Positions 52,015 to 61,742 of a stretch of 64,000 nucleotides of DNA are shown piece by piece. The first letter of the stretch is position 1; each line of letters starts with the position of its first letter. Made by a program: the position numbers and the translations under genes. The notes under the pieces are model-generated. The model searched no databases, was not told the DNA's origin, and saw nothing but the letters and a program-made list of their open reading frames with translations. Source of the stretch: Allopusillimonas ginsengisoli (GTDB taxonomy: Bacteria; Pseudomonadota; Gammaproteobacteria; Burkholderiales; Burkholderiaceae_B); NCBI RefSeq assembly GCF_004153455.1, contig NZ_SDQE01000001.1, positions 496,001 to 560,000 on the forward strand. Reading direction: 5' to 3'.

Positions 52015-52802
52015 ACCGGCCTTTGCATGCCAAAATGCCGGCGGTACCGGTCGTCCATGCGCTCAATATCGAGCAATACCGGAAAATCCGCCGTATTGAA
52101 ATCCGGATCCCAGGCTGGTTTTCCGCAGATATCAGCGCCCAGCTTGAGATAACCCTTGATCAGTGGCGGCATCCGCGCGGGCAGCGCCTGGCCTGCTCGT
52201 TCCACAGGATAGGGATGGTGGGGCGTCACGCGCTGCAACGCAGGCTGCGCCGCCAGGCTTTGCATGGCGCGCCGCCAGACCTCAGCTGCCGTGGCGCCAT
52301 CGTCGCGCAGGCTGACGCTGGCGCAACCGAGCGCGTAGCGATACCCCGCTTCTCGCATCACACAGGCGATTCCCGACCACAGCAGCATAATGACCGCACC
52401 TGTACGGAAATCAGGATGAATGCAGGATCGCCCGACCTCGACCAGGTTCTGGCGAATATCCTCCAGACCGGACAGATCGAATTCTGATTCAGAGTAATAA
52501 TTGCCCGCTTTGACGGCATTGGCGGGTGTGAGCAGGCGGTACGTGCCTACGATCCGATCGCTGGCAAGGTCTTTGACCATGAAATGCTCGCACCATGGAT
52601 CATAGCGATCCGCATCCAACCCATCGACGGCATCGGGAAAGACGGCGTTCATTTCTTCGGTAAAGATCTGAAAGCGCAAGCGCTGTATGGCTTCCAGCTC
52701 TTCGGGGCTACGGGCCAGCCCCATCGACAAGCCCGCCGGAGCGGGGCTGGGCCATGCCGCGCTGCGCGGCGTACTGGACGAAATACGAGCAAGTTCTAGC
52801 AT
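52011..52802 (-). CDS. olsB: Ornithine-acyl-ACP N-acyltransferase (OlsB-like)
   Basis: The 263-residue product of the GNAT-like OlsB/hemolysin family (Acetyltransf_5) has GLARSPEELEAIQRLRFQIF at the N terminus, the conserved DPWCEHFMVKD, and VEVGRSCIHPDFRTGAVIM, the acyl-donor motif. It adds a 3-hydroxyacyl chain to the alpha-amino group of ornithine, the first step to ornithine lipids. These phosphate-free lipids replace phospholipids in many bacteria under phosphate starvation, which fits its place beside the Pho genes, but I see no clear Pho box at its own promoter. The olsA partner is not in the window. Confidence 0.82.
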   Translation of the reverse strand: MLELARISSSTPRSAAWPSPAPAGLSMGLARSPEELEAIQRLRFQIFTEEMNAVFPDAVDGLDADRYDPWCEHFMVKDLASDRIVGTYRLLTPANAVKAGNYYSESEFDLSGLEDIRQNLVEVGRSCIHPDFRTGAVIMLLWSGIACVMREAGYRYALGCASVSLRDDGATAAEVWRRAMQSLAAQPALQRVTPHHPYPVERAGQALPARMPPLIKGYLKLGADICGKPAWDPDFNTADFPVLLDIERMDDRYRRHFGMQRPV

Positions 52803-52867
52803 ACTGGAAGCTCCATGATGAGAGCCTCAGTGTGCACACCCTATATTGCAGGTATTTGTCGCTTTTG

Positions 52868-54217
52868 TTATGTCTTTGCTAAATCGACGGCAACCAGCTG
52901 TTGTACCCCATCTTCGGCCAGCGCCCGATCTTCGGCCTCGACCATAAGCCGCAACTTGGGTTCGGTGCCCGAGGCGCGTATCAACACCCTGCCACGATCG
53001 CCCAACTGCTGCTCTACCTTGCGGCGGGCTTCCTGCAAACCTGCGTGATGCTCCCAGTCTATCCCCGGCAATAGCGGCACATTGACCATTTTCTGGGGAT
53101 ACATTTTGAGCCCCTCGAGCAGTTCATCCAGACGCTTGCCGCTGCGCGCCATGGCCGTCAGCACCTGCAGGGCGGCGATGATGCCGTCTCCGGTGGTGTG
53201 GCGATCCATGCACAGCAGATGGCCGGAACTCTCGCCGCCATAAAGCCAGCCACGGCTCTGCAGCCCTTCGAGCACATAGCGGTCGCCCACTTTGGCGCGC
53301 TCGAATCCCACCCCCAGCGCCTTCATTTGCCTCTCAAAACCAAAATTGGTCATCAGGGTACCCACCACGCCTTCAACCGGCTGCTGCGTCATGCGGTCGC
53401 GCACGATCACATACAGCAACTCATCTCCGTTGTAGATACGCCCCTTGTCGTCAACCATTTGCAGCCGATCGGCATCACCGTCCAGCGCAATGCCGAGATC
53501 CGCCCCGCGCGCCTTGACTTCCTCGGCCAGGTGTTCGGGGTGCATGGCGCCCACGCCATCATTGATATTGAAGCCATCAGGCTGGCAGCCAATGGCATGC
53601 ACCTCGGCGCCGAGCTCACGGAATACGTGCGGCACAATGTGATAGGCCGCGCCATTCGCGCCATCCACCACAATGGACAGCCCGGAAAGGTCCAGCTCAT
53701 TGGGGAAGGTGCTCTTGCAGAACTCGATGTAGCGGCCAGTGGAATCTTCCAGCCGCCGCGCCCGGCCCAATGCCGCCGAACCCACGCAATCGAGCGGCCC
53801 GTCGATGGCTTTCTCGATGTCGGCCTCTATGTCATCGGGCAACTTCATGCCCTGCGCGGAGAAAAACTTGATACCGTTATCCTGAAAGGGATTGTGCGAA
53901 GCACTGATCACGATACCGGCCGCCAGACGCAACGCACGCGTAAGATAGGCGACAGCCGGCGTAGGCACCACACCAGCCAACAAGACATCCACCCCGGCGG
54001 CGGACAGGCCGGCCTCCAGGGCCGACTCAAGCATATAACCGGAGATACGCGTATCCTTGCCGATGACCAATGCGGGGCGACCGCGACCGCTCTGGTGATT
54101 TTTGGCGAAAACGCGGCCCGCCGCGTAACCAAGCTTGAGGGCAAACTCCGCGTTGATGGTTGCCCCACCCACTTCGCCGCGCACCCCGTCGGTGCCAAAA
54201 TATTTACGCTGTGTCAT
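52868..54217 (-). CDS. glmM: Phosphoglucosamine mutase
   Basis: The 449-residue enzyme converts glucosamine-6-phosphate to glucosamine-1-phosphate for UDP-GlcNAc synthesis. It has the family start ([13 protein letters not shown]), the phosphoserine loop [20 protein letters not shown], the Mg-binding DGDADR and the C-terminal [11 protein letters not shown] loop. Its ATG overlaps the folP stop by four bases. Confidence 0.95.
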   Translation of the reverse strand: MTQRKYFGTDGVRGEVGGATINAEFALKLGYAAGRVFAKNHQSGRGRPALVIGKDTRISGYMLESALEAGLSAAGVDVLLAGVVPTPAVAYLTRALRLAAGIVISASHNPFQDNGIKFFSAQGMKLPDDIEADIEKAIDGPLDCVGSAALGRARRLEDSTGRYIEFCKSTFPNELDLSGLSIVVDGANGAAYHIVPHVFRELGAEVHAIGCQPDGFNINDGVGAMHPEHLAEEVKARGADLGIALDGDADRLQMVDDKGRIYNGDELLYVIVRDRMTQQPVEGVVGTLMTNFGFERQMKALGVGFERAKVGDRYVLEGLQSRGWLYGGESSGHLLCMDRHTTGDGIIAALQVLTAMARSGKRLDELLEGLKMYPQKMVNVPLLPGIDWEHHAGLQEARRKVEQQLGDRGRVLIRASGTEPKLRLMVEAEDRALAEDGVQQLVAVDLAKT

Positions 54218-55053
54218 CTGGAATCTCCGGATTCGATAGTGCGCCAGACCTTGACCGCATCGACAGTAGCGGCAACGTCATGAACGCGAAGTATGTTTGC
54301 GCCGCGCGCAAGGCCTGCAAGCGCCGCGGCAATGCTTCCGGCCACGCGTCCGGGCGGCTCGCGCCCCACTATGTGACCAATCATGGATTTGCGCGATAGG
54401 CCGATCAGCCAGGGGAATCCCTCGACATCGATCTCGCCCAACCGGCGCAACAGCAAGTAATTCTGTTCAACGGTTTTGCCGAACCCAAAGCCCGGGTCGA
54501 GCACGATACGATGGCGATCCACACCCGACGCCATCAAAGCCTGCGCGCGCGCAAGCAAAAACGCCCGCACCTCGCCCACCACGTCGCCGTACTGCGGCGC
54601 CTGCTGCATGGTCTTGGGCTCACCCTGCATGTGCATCACGCACAGCCCACAACGCGAGGCAGCCACGGCATCCAGGGCGCCGGGTTGGCGAAAACCGTAG
54701 ACATCGTTAATCATGTCGGCGCCGGCATCCAGCGCAGCCCGCATGACCTCGGGCTTGAAGGTATCCACGGACAGCGGCACACCGCAATCGCGCATGGCCT
54801 CGATCACGGGCAGTATGCGCGCAAGTTCGTCGTGGATGGATACGGGATCGGCACCGGGGCGGGTAGATTCACCGCCAATATCAAGTATGTCCGCACCTTG
54901 CGAAAGCAGATCGCGGGCATGGCGGACGGCAGAGTCGGGGTCGGCATGGGCGTTGCCGTCGGAAAAGGAATCGGGAGTGACGTTCACGATCCCCATAAGC
55001 AAAGGGCGCCCGAGGTCAAGCTCGAAGCGCCCACAAAGCACGGTGTTGCTCAT
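54214..55053 (-). CDS. folP: Dihydropteroate synthase
   Basis: The 279-residue enzyme condenses p-aminobenzoate with the pterin pyrophosphate in folate synthesis and is the sulfonamide target. Signatures are [29 protein letters not shown] and [13 protein letters not shown]. It lies 19 bases after ftsH and overlaps glmM, the usual ftsH-folP-glmM order. Confidence 0.95.
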   Translation of the reverse strand: MSNTVLCGRFELDLGRPLLMGIVNVTPDSFSDGNAHADPDSAVRHARDLLSQGADILDIGGESTRPGADPVSIHDELARILPVIEAMRDCGVPLSVDTFKPEVMRAALDAGADMINDVYGFRQPGALDAVAASRCGLCVMHMQGEPKTMQQAPQYGDVVGEVRAFLLARAQALMASGVDRHRIVLDPGFGFGKTVEQNYLLLRRLGEIDVEGFPWLIGLSRKSMIGHIVGREPPGRVAGSIAAALAGLARGANILRVHDVAATVDAVKVWRTIESGDSR

Positions 55054-55072
55054 TCGGTGCAGATTGGCTTTT

Positions 55073-56974
55073 TTAGACGGGTGTCGCCGCCGCGTCGCCG
55101 CCCGCAGACGTCAACCCTGCTGGAGGGGTTTTGTCTGTTGTATCGTTGCCCGAGGAAGGCGGTTGGGGAGCTCGCGGAGGACGACCCTCCATGATGTCCT
55201 GGATTTGATCCGCATCGATGGTTTCCCACTCGAGCAGCGCATTGGCCATGGCGTGCATCTTGTCGCGATTCTGCTCGATGATGTTACGCGCAACCGTGTA
55301 CTGCTCATCAATAATGCTGCGGATTTCGTGATCCACCTTTTGCATGGTGGCTTCGGAAACGTGCGTTGTCTTGGTGACGCTGCGGCCCAGGAATACTTCT
55401 CCCTCGTTCTCGGCATACACCACAGGGCCGAGTGAGTCTGTCATGCCGTAACGGGTGACGATATCGCGGGCAATGGCCGTGGCGCGCTCAAAGTCGTTCG
55501 AGGCCCCCGTGGTCATCTGGTTCATGAAGACTTCTTCGGCGATACGGCCGCCGAACAATACCGCAATGGTGTTGAGCAAGCGCTCTTTGTCCATGCTGTA
55601 GCGGTCGCCTTCAGGCAGCTGCATCGTGACGCCCAGCGCACGGCCGCGCGGGATGATGGTGACCTTGTGTACCGGATCTGTCTTGGGCAGCATGCGTGCG
55701 ACCAAGGCGTGGCCAGACTCGTGGTAAGCCGTGTTGCGACGCTCTTCTTCGGGCATGACGATGGAGCGGCGCTCCGCACCCATGATGATCTTGTCCTTGG
55801 CCTTTTCGAAGTCGCTCATGTCCACGGTGCGACCGCTGCGACGCGCGGCAAACAGCGCCGCCTCGTTCACCAGGTTGGCCAGATCGGCACCTGAAAAGCC
55901 TGGCGTGCCGCGAGCCAGCACCAAGGGATCGACGTTGGTCGCCAGCGGCACCTTGCGCATATGCACCTTGAGAATCTGCTCCCGGCCACGAATATCTGGC
56001 AGCGAAACAACCACCTGACGGTCGAAGCGCCCCGGACGCAGCAGCGCAGGATCGAGCACATCGGGACGGTTGGTGGCGGCGATGACAAGCACGCCCTGCC
56101 CGGTTTCGAAGCCGTCCATTTCGACCAGCAACTGGTTGAGCGTTTGCTCGCGCTCGTCGTTACCGCCGCCCAGGCCTGCGCCACGCTGGCGGCCCACAGC
56201 GTCGATTTCGTCGATGAAGATTATGCAGGGCGCCTGCTTCTTGGCGTTTTCGAACATGTCGCGCACACGGGCAGCGCCCACGCCGACGAACATTTCGACA
56301 AAGTCGGAGCCCGAAATGCTGAAGAACGGCACCTTGGCTTCGCCGGCGATGGCTTTGGCCAGCAAGGTTTTACCGGTACCCGGGGAACCCACCATCAAGA
56401 CACCGCGGGGAATGCGGCCGCCCAGACGCTGAAACTTGGTGGGATCGCGCAGGAAGTCGACCAGCTCCTGGACGTCTTCTTTGGCTTCGTCGCAACCTGC
56501 CACATCCGCAAACGTAATGCTGTTGGTGTTCTCATCCAGCATGCGCGCGCGCGACTTGCCGAAACTGAACGCCCCGCCCTTGCCGCCGCCCTGCATTTGC
56601 CGCATGAAGAAAATCCACACGCCGATCAACAGCAGCATGGGGAACCAGGAGATGAACAGGCTGGTCAGGAAGGAAGGCTCTTCGCGCGCCTTGCCCGATA
56701 CCTGTACGCCGGACTTGACCAGCTCCGGCACCATCCAGAGATCGCCAGGCGATGTCAGGCTATAGGGGCGACCACTATCAGGCGTGACGTATAAAGTATC
56801 GCCCTGGATGTCCACTTTGTTGATGCGGCCCGCCTGCGCATCGTTCATGAACTGTGTATAGGTAACGCTGTCTGAGGTCGCGGCACGTCCGTCAAACTGT
56901 TTGAAAACAGTAAAAAGAACGAGTGCGATCACCATCCAGATCGCAACCTTCGAAAAAGAGTTGTTCAAAGCCAA
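55073..56974 (-). CDS. ftsH: ATP-dependent membrane zinc protease FtsH
   Basis: The 633-residue product is anchored by two N-terminal membrane segments (about residues 7-25 and 103-125). The AAA domain has Walker [14 protein letters not shown] (about 193-205), Walker [12 protein letters not shown] and the second region of homology [11 protein letters not shown]. The zinc protease site is HESGHALVA (about 415-423). It degrades misfolded membrane and regulatory proteins. The C-terminal tail (after 600) is Pro-, Gly- and Ala-rich and poorly conserved. Confidence 0.96.
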   Translation of the reverse strand: MALNNSFSKVAIWMVIALVLFTVFKQFDGRAATSDSVTYTQFMNDAQAGRINKVDIQGDTLYVTPDSGRPYSLTSPGDLWMVPELVKSGVQVSGKAREEPSFLTSLFISWFPMLLLIGVWIFFMRQMQGGGKGGAFSFGKSRARMLDENTNSITFADVAGCDEAKEDVQELVDFLRDPTKFQRLGGRIPRGVLMVGSPGTGKTLLAKAIAGEAKVPFFSISGSDFVEMFVGVGAARVRDMFENAKKQAPCIIFIDEIDAVGRQRGAGLGGGNDEREQTLNQLLVEMDGFETGQGVLVIAATNRPDVLDPALLRPGRFDRQVVVSLPDIRGREQILKVHMRKVPLATNVDPLVLARGTPGFSGADLANLVNEAALFAARRSGRTVDMSDFEKAKDKIIMGAERRSIVMPEEERRNTAYHESGHALVARMLPKTDPVHKVTIIPRGRALGVTMQLPEGDRYSMDKERLLNTIAVLFGGRIAEEVFMNQMTTGASNDFERATAIARDIVTRYGMTDSLGPVVYAENEGEVFLGRSVTKTTHVSEATMQKVDHEIRSIIDEQYTVARNIIEQNRDKMHAMANALLEWETIDADQIQDIMEGRPPRAPQPPSSGNDTTDKTPPAGLTSAGGDAAATPV

Positions 56975-57093
56975 TCTCCTACTTGTAATCCCGGCTTGCC
57001 TAACCCCCGCGCGATACGGCAGCTGAACAAGTATGTCAATAAAATCATTCTACCTGATAGAAGGAATCGTGTTTTGTAACAACCCGGCGCCTT

Positions 57094-57729
57094 TTAGGAC
57101 TTTAGGCGCTGCGCAACGAGGAATGTTTCCGACGACTTGTTGCGCGACGCCTTGGGCTTGCGCTCGACAACCCGCTGGAAATGGCGTTTAAATGTCTCGA
57201 CGATCTGCGAAAACCCACTGCCGTGAAATGCTTTGACAATGAGTGCGCCCTCAGGTTTCAGGTGTTCGCAAGAAAATTCAAGCGCCAGATCACAAACATG
57301 CTGAATTCTAGCGGAATCCGCTGATTCCACCCCTGACAGATTGGGGGCCATGTCCGAAATGACAAGATCAACTTTCTGGCCATCGAGCGTCGCCTCTAGC
57401 TGACGCAGTACGTCTTCTTCGCGAAAATCGCCCTGCAGAAACTCTACGCCAGCGATAGGTTCCATAGGCAGGAGATCCAGCGCAATAATGCGCCCACGCA
57501 CCACGCCGCCCGGTCCAACCAGGCGTTCGCGCGCAACTTGCGACCAACTGCCCGGCGCCGAGCCCAAATCCACCACCACATCGCCCGGTTTCATGAGTTT
57601 TTCGGAATCCAGTATTTCGGACAGCTTGAAGGCTGCACGGGCACGATACCCCTTCTGTTGCGCCATTTTGACGTAGGGGTCATTAATATGTTGCTGAATC
57701 CAATCTTTTGAGAATTTTTTCTTGGCCAT
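57094..57729 (-). CDS. rlmE: 23S rRNA 2'-O-ribose U2552 methyltransferase RlmE
   Basis: The 211-residue enzyme methylates U2552 in the ribosomal A loop. The SAM-binding motif is [15 protein letters not shown] (about residues 48-62), with catalytic K-D-K-E residues in [25 protein letters not shown] and SSETFLVA. It lies upstream of ftsH in the usual order, and is separated from the divergent yhbY by only 17 bases. Confidence 0.93.
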   Translation of the reverse strand: MAKKKFSKDWIQQHINDPYVKMAQQKGYRARAAFKLSEILDSEKLMKPGDVVVDLGSAPGSWSQVARERLVGPGGVVRGRIIALDLLPMEPIAGVEFLQGDFREEDVLRQLEATLDGQKVDLVISDMAPNLSGVESADSARIQHVCDLALEFSCEHLKPEGALIVKAFHGSGFSQIVETFKRHFQRVVERKPKASRNKSSETFLVAQRLKS

Positions 57730-57746
57730 TCCCGTACAATTCCACC

Positions 57747-58322
57747 ATGCCTAAACTCGACATTACATCCCAGCAACGCAGTTCCCTGCGTGCTACCGCA
57801 CATCCGCTGCGCCCGGTGGTCCTTATCGGCGACCGAGGCCTGACAGACGCTGTGCTAAAAGAAATAGACCTCAACCTGAACGCGCACCAGCTGATCAAGG
57901 TGCGCATCGCCGGCGATGATCGCCAAGCCCGCATTGCCATGATGGAAACCATCTGCGATGCGCTATCGTGCGCACTGGTCAACCATCTGGGCAAAACGCT
58001 GATCCTGTACCGCCCGGACGAAACCGCCGAACGCGCTCGCGCCCAAGCCGAATACTCTACTCGCGCGGTACGCAAGCCCTCAGAGCCGCATACCCCAAAA
58101 AAACAGGCCGCACAGGGCATTACCCGCAACCGCAAGGCCGAAAAAGCCAGCCGGGCAGCCCGCATCGCCGAAAAGGCGCCCGCCCCCGACGCCGCTGCCC
58201 CGCGTGCGCGCCGTACCAGCGCAGCCGCAGAACGCCCGGCACATGGCATACCGCGCCGTACGGGCAGCGCGATGTCGCTGCGTGCCGGTGCCCGGCGTGG
58301 CGTGCGATCCACAAAACGCTGA
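57747..58322 (+). CDS. yhbY: CRM-domain RNA-binding protein YhbY
   Basis: The 191-residue product has an N-terminal CRM domain (about residues 5-95: [19 protein letters not shown], with the G-x-x-G loop, and KTLILYRP at the end). YhbY binds pre-50S ribosomal particles. Here the fold is followed by an about 90-residue Lys/Arg/Ala/Pro-rich tail with no family match, typical of Burkholderiales members and probably disordered RNA-binding sequence. ATG 57747 has no Shine-Dalgarno, and a TACAAT (57735-57740) lies seven bases upstream, so a leaderless transcript is possible. Confidence 0.88.
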   Translation: MPKLDITSQQRSSLRATAHPLRPVVLIGDRGLTDAVLKEIDLNLNAHQLIKVRIAGDDRQARIAMMETICDALSCALVNHLGKTLILYRPDETAERARAQAEYSTRAVRKPSEPHTPKKQAAQGITRNRKAEKASRAARIAEKAPAPDAAAPRARRTSAAAERPAHGIPRRTGSAMSLRAGARRGVRSTKR

Positions 58323-58361
58323 TCAACTCGCTAGTATAAAGCCTGTCTGACGCCAGGCCAC

Positions 58362-58416
58362 AAAAAAATACGGCCCTGGGGCTAAGCCGCCACATCTTGG
58401 TGGGCGCACCCAGGGC
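58362..58416 (-). terminator. Probable terminator of greA
   Basis: GCCCTGGG (58373-58380) pairs with CCCAGGGC (58409-58416), and the loop is partly structured. On the minus strand the stem is followed by CCGTATTTTTTT. It lies about 70 bases after the greA stop, between convergent greA and yhbY. Confidence 0.55.
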
Positions 58417-58486
58417 TTGCATTGCAGAGGCTTCCGACCCGAGGCCGCGCCAACGCGCGGAGCTCACAGGTACTGGCCGCCAGCCT

Positions 58487-58963
58487 TTATTGATAGCTGA
58501 TATTGAGCACTTCGAACTCGCGGATACCGGCCGGCGCTTTGACCTCGACCACATCACCCTGCGCTTTTCCGATCAGGGCGCGCGCAACCGGGCTCGACAC
58601 CGAGATCAAATTGGAACGGATATCGGCTTCTACGTCGCCCACGATCTGATACGTGACGCGTTCACCCGACTCCAGATCTTCGATTTCAACGGTGGCGCCA
58701 AACACGGCCTTGCCATCAACGTCCAGCGTCTTGGGATCTATGATCTGGGCATTGGAGAGCGTGCCTTCGAGTTCGCGAATGCGCCCTTCCACAAAAGCCT
58801 GACGCTCGCGCGCGGCGTCGTACTCCGCGTTTTCGGAGAGGTCTCCCTGCGCGCGCGCCTCCGCGATCGCATTGATAATTTCGGGTCGCTCGACCGTCTT
58901 CAGACGGTGTAGTTCGGCTTGCAGACGCTCAGCGCCGCGAGCTGTCAACGGTATCGCAGACAT
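58487..58963 (-). CDS. greA: Transcription elongation factor GreA
   Basis: The 158-residue factor has an N-terminal coiled coil (about residues 10-75) with the acidic tip motif [15 protein letters not shown] and a C-terminal FKBP-like domain (about 82-158, [20 protein letters not shown]). It rescues backtracked RNA polymerase by stimulating transcript cleavage. The 5' leader contains a terminator-like hairpin 25 bases before the start. Confidence 0.95.
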   Translation of the reverse strand: MSAIPLTARGAERLQAELHRLKTVERPEIINAIAEARAQGDLSENAEYDAARERQAFVEGRIRELEGTLSNAQIIDPKTLDVDGKAVFGATVEIEDLESGERVTYQIVGDVEADIRSNLISVSSPVARALIGKAQGDVVEVKAPAGIREFEVLNISYQ

Positions 58964-58970
58964 AATTTTC

Positions 58971-59009
58971 CTGAATCAAAAGTAAAAAGACGCTCCAGTG
59001 CAGGAGCGC
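58971..59009 (-). terminator. Terminator-like hairpin in the greA leader
   Basis: On the minus strand the stem GGCGCTCC/GGAGCGTC (core CGCTCC/GGAGCG, 59003-59008 with 58991-58996) has a 6-base loop and is followed by TTTTTACTTTT. The greA ATG is at 58963, so the T-run ends about 11 bases before it. It either ends an upstream transcript or attenuates greA, as the GraL leader does in E. coli. Confidence 0.65.
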
Positions 59010-59100
59010 CTGAACAATCAAGTAGCTAGGGCTGAAACCGCCCTGAGATACGAACTAAAGAGCTTGCTGATTTTTATGGCTTTAGCAAAGCGGGTTTAGC

Positions 59101-59135
59101 TCAAAATAAAACCCCGGCCTGGATGTGCACCGGGG
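59101..59135 (-). terminator. Terminator of the uracil permease gene
   Basis: CCCCGG (59112-59117) pairs with CCGGGG (59130-59135), followed on the minus strand by TTTTATTTT. It lies about 95 bases after the permease stop and separates that gene from greA. Confidence 0.65.
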
Positions 59136-59229
59136 ATATGTAGTCATTGTCGGCAAACTTGGCAAAAATTGCAAGCCCCCCGCCCAACTGGCGCGGGTTA
59201 ACCATGTAGACACTTGCAATAAGTTGAAA

Positions 59230-60552
59230 TTAAACCGTTTTTTTGCCAAAACAACTAAGTGCTGCGTAAAGCAGTATGGCCCCAAATGTGGCGGTGCCAA
59301 TGCCATCAAGCTTGAATGCGCCCATCTGGATGGAGAAATTACCCGCACCCAGCACCAGCGTCACCGCCGCGACGATCAGATTGCGGTTGTCGCTGAAATC
59401 CACCTGATTCACGACCCAGATTCGCGCACCCGCCACCGCAATCAGGCCGAACACCACCACCGACATGCCGCCCAGCACCGGGCCGGGAATCGCCTGGATG
59501 ACTGCGCCGAACTTGGGCGAAAAGCCCAGCAAAATGGCTATGAATGCGGCGATGACAAAAACCAGTGTGGAATAAATACGGGTTACCGTCATCACGCCAA
59601 TGTTTTCGGCATACGTTGTGACGCCTGTGCCGCCCACCGCCCCCGAGACCATGGTCGCCACGCCATCGCCCACAAACGCCCGGCCAAGGTAGATATCCAG
59701 ATTTCGGCCGGTCATGGCGCTCACCGCCTTGATGTGGCCCAGGTTTTCCGCAACGAGAATAATTGCAACGGGCGCAATGACGCTGATCGCATGCAACTCA
59801 AACACAGGCGCGTGAAAATGCGGCAGGCCGAGCCAAGGCGCCTGGGATACGGCGCTGAAATCGATGGGCGTACCCAAGCCCAGCCCATTGGTCAGCACGC
59901 CGTAAATGATGCAGGCCAGCAGCAAGCCCACCAGGATCAGCAGGCGCTGGACTGCGCCGCGCGTATACACGGCAATGCCCCCGACGCTCAGTATCGTCAT
60001 GAGTGCCATCAGCGCTTCGAAGGTGGTGCCGCCCATGGCGCCCTTGGCAGCAATAGGCGCCAGATTCAGCCCGATCACGGCCACGATCGCGCCCGTTACC
60101 ACTGGCGGCATCAGCGCATTGATGCGCACGGCCGCCCCACCCGAGCGCGCATCCATCCACCACACCACCAAACCGATCAGCGTATAGACCAGCCCGCAGA
60201 TAATGATGGCGCCGAGCGCGACGCCGATGTTGGCATTCATGCCCGGGCCCGCGTAGCCGGTCACCGCAATCACGCCACCGATAAAGGCAAAGCTGGAACC
60301 CAAATAGCTGGGCACCCTGCCGCCCACAAAGAAAAAGAAAATCAGCGTGCCTATGCCCGACATCAAAATGGCAACGTTGGGATCAAAGCCCATGAGAATC
60401 GGCGCCAGAATGGTGGACCCGAACATGGCCACCACGTGCTGCGCACCCATGGCGATGTTCTGGGGCCAGCCCATGCGCTCATCGGGCTGCACAACCACGC
60501 CATTGGCGCCAGCCGGCACGCGGCGCCATCGGGGAAAATAAGAATCGGACAT
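59230..60552 (-). CDS. rutG: Uracil/pyrimidine permease, RutG-like NCS2 transporter
   Basis: The 440-residue product is a nucleobase:cation symporter-2 with about fourteen membrane segments. It resembles RutG closely: GVVVQPDERMGWPQN at the N terminus, MGFDPNVAILMSGIGTLIFF, GGRVPSYLGSSFAFIGGVIA, ILVAENLGHIKAVSAMTGRN, and GVTTYAENIGVMTVTRIYST with the QH/NCS2 signature. RutG imports uracil. No rut catabolic genes are adjacent, so it may serve salvage alone. I start at ATG 60552; the upstream frame is not transporter-like. Confidence 0.85.
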   Translation of the reverse strand: MSDSYFPRWRRVPAGANGVVVQPDERMGWPQNIAMGAQHVVAMFGSTILAPILMGFDPNVAILMSGIGTLIFFFFVGGRVPSYLGSSFAFIGGVIAVTGYAGPGMNANIGVALGAIIICGLVYTLIGLVVWWMDARSGGAAVRINALMPPVVTGAIVAVIGLNLAPIAAKGAMGGTTFEALMALMTILSVGGIAVYTRGAVQRLLILVGLLLACIIYGVLTNGLGLGTPIDFSAVSQAPWLGLPHFHAPVFELHAISVIAPVAIILVAENLGHIKAVSAMTGRNLDIYLGRAFVGDGVATMVSGAVGGTGVTTYAENIGVMTVTRIYSTLVFVIAAFIAILLGFSPKFGAVIQAIPGPVLGGMSVVVFGLIAVAGARIWVVNQVDFSDNRNLIVAAVTLVLGAGNFSIQMGAFKLDGIGTATFGAILLYAALSCFGKKTV

Positions 60553-60797
60553 CGGAAACCAACCTTTATCGTTATTGATCTGCGGGAGAACTGCCGTAAT
60601 GCGGAGGATTGCGGAATTTCCTGAGGCGAGAGTGTACGGCGGTCGGGCGGCGGGCGGCAAGGAGAAATAAAGGCGAAATAACCCGATCGGTTGCTTCGGT
60701 GGTACAGGCTGCATGCTGCCTCTTCCCTAACCTGACGAAGCTCGCTGCTAGAATAGACTCGCGTTAACCCAATGAATTCAATGGAAAACAGAGTCTC

Positions 60798-61439
60798 ATG
60801 AGTACAACCTGCTTCTGGCTGATACGCCATGGCGAAACACAATGGAATGCCGACAGACGGCTGCAAGGCTGGCGCGACATCCCCCTCAATGAAACTGGCC
60901 TGCGGCAGGCCCATCTGCTGGCATCCATACTGCGGCCCCCGCATTTTGACGCAGACATCGACATTATCCTCAGCAGCGACTTGAGCCGTGCGGCGGACAC
61001 GGCGCGCATCGCAGCCGAACACTTCAGAAAGCCGATTGAAACCTTTGCCTCGCTGCGCGAGCGCAACTACGGTATTTACGAAGGCGAAGATTGGGCAAAG
61101 CTCGAGAACGACAAGGGCGCCAAGGTGGATTTTGATGCGGCAGACTGGCAGATTGACCAGGGCGAGTCCCTGGCTCAGTTTCAACAGCGCATTGAACAGG
61201 CATTCATAGAACTAGCGCAGCGTTATACAGGCAAGAACGTACTGGCCTTCTCACATGGCGGAGTCATTGATATGGCCTGGCGCAAAGCCAGCGGTGTCGG
61301 ACTGGAAGTGCCCCGCCCCGGCCCCATCCTCAATACCAGTGTCAACCAGTTCTGCATCGATGGCCAGGGGCGCTGGACATTGCTGGACTGGGGCCGGTGC
61401 GCCCATCTGGATGAAACGGCGCTGGATGATGTGATTTAG
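60798..61439 (+). CDS. Histidine phosphatase family protein (GpmB/CobC-like)
   Basis: The 213-residue product has the RHGET motif at residues 10-14 with the catalytic His11, the Arg-rich SSDLSRAADTARIA stretch, the acid ERNYGIYEGEDW and the second His in AFSHGGVIDMAWR. The family includes cofactor-dependent phosphoglycerate mutases and diverse small phosphatases. The substrate cannot be assigned; broad sugar-phosphate or nucleotide phosphatase activity is most likely. It diverges from the permease gene across 245 bp. Confidence 0.85.
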   Translation: MSTTCFWLIRHGETQWNADRRLQGWRDIPLNETGLRQAHLLASILRPPHFDADIDIILSSDLSRAADTARIAAEHFRKPIETFASLRERNYGIYEGEDWAKLENDKGAKVDFDAADWQIDQGESLAQFQQRIEQAFIELAQRYTGKNVLAFSHGGVIDMAWRKASGVGLEVPRPGPILNTSVNQFCIDGQGRWTLLDWGRCAHLDETALDDVI

Positions 61440-61742
61440 TCTCCTTATGCGTTCGGTACCCATTTGCTTTCACAGCAGCGGCTGGCCGCAAAACTGTCTA
61501 TGGCGCCGCCGCGGCCTCTCTCATCTTTTGGGCGGCCCTCTCATTCTCAGCATCTTGATACAGTACAGTATCCCCACCATACACCTGTACAGTTGGAAAT
61601 TTAAATCCACCTGTATCGGTTTTTTCGTGAGCGCTTCTGATAGCATTTTTGTAATCGGCCAAAAATGGGCGACCAACGGGTTCCGCTTACCCATAGAGAT
61701 ATAAAAACCCACCAGAACTAGATGCGGAGACACGGAGACATT
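61440..61742. other. 303-bp intergenic region before the second HAAT importer
   Basis: I see no convincing coding frame. A short GCGG/CCGC hairpin lies near 61478-61489 without a T-run. The right half (about 61555-61700) is A+T-richer and contains GATACAGTACAGTATCC and a nearby CTGTACAG, possible operator-like elements upstream of the importer operon. Its ribosome binding site and promoter must be here. Confidence 0.45.

Noticed and set aside
59125-60624. Long open frame antisense to the uracil permease (499 codons)
   Set aside because: It lacks a plausible start and family features, is a shadow of the permease gene in G+C-rich DNA, and is extremely His/Arg-rich.
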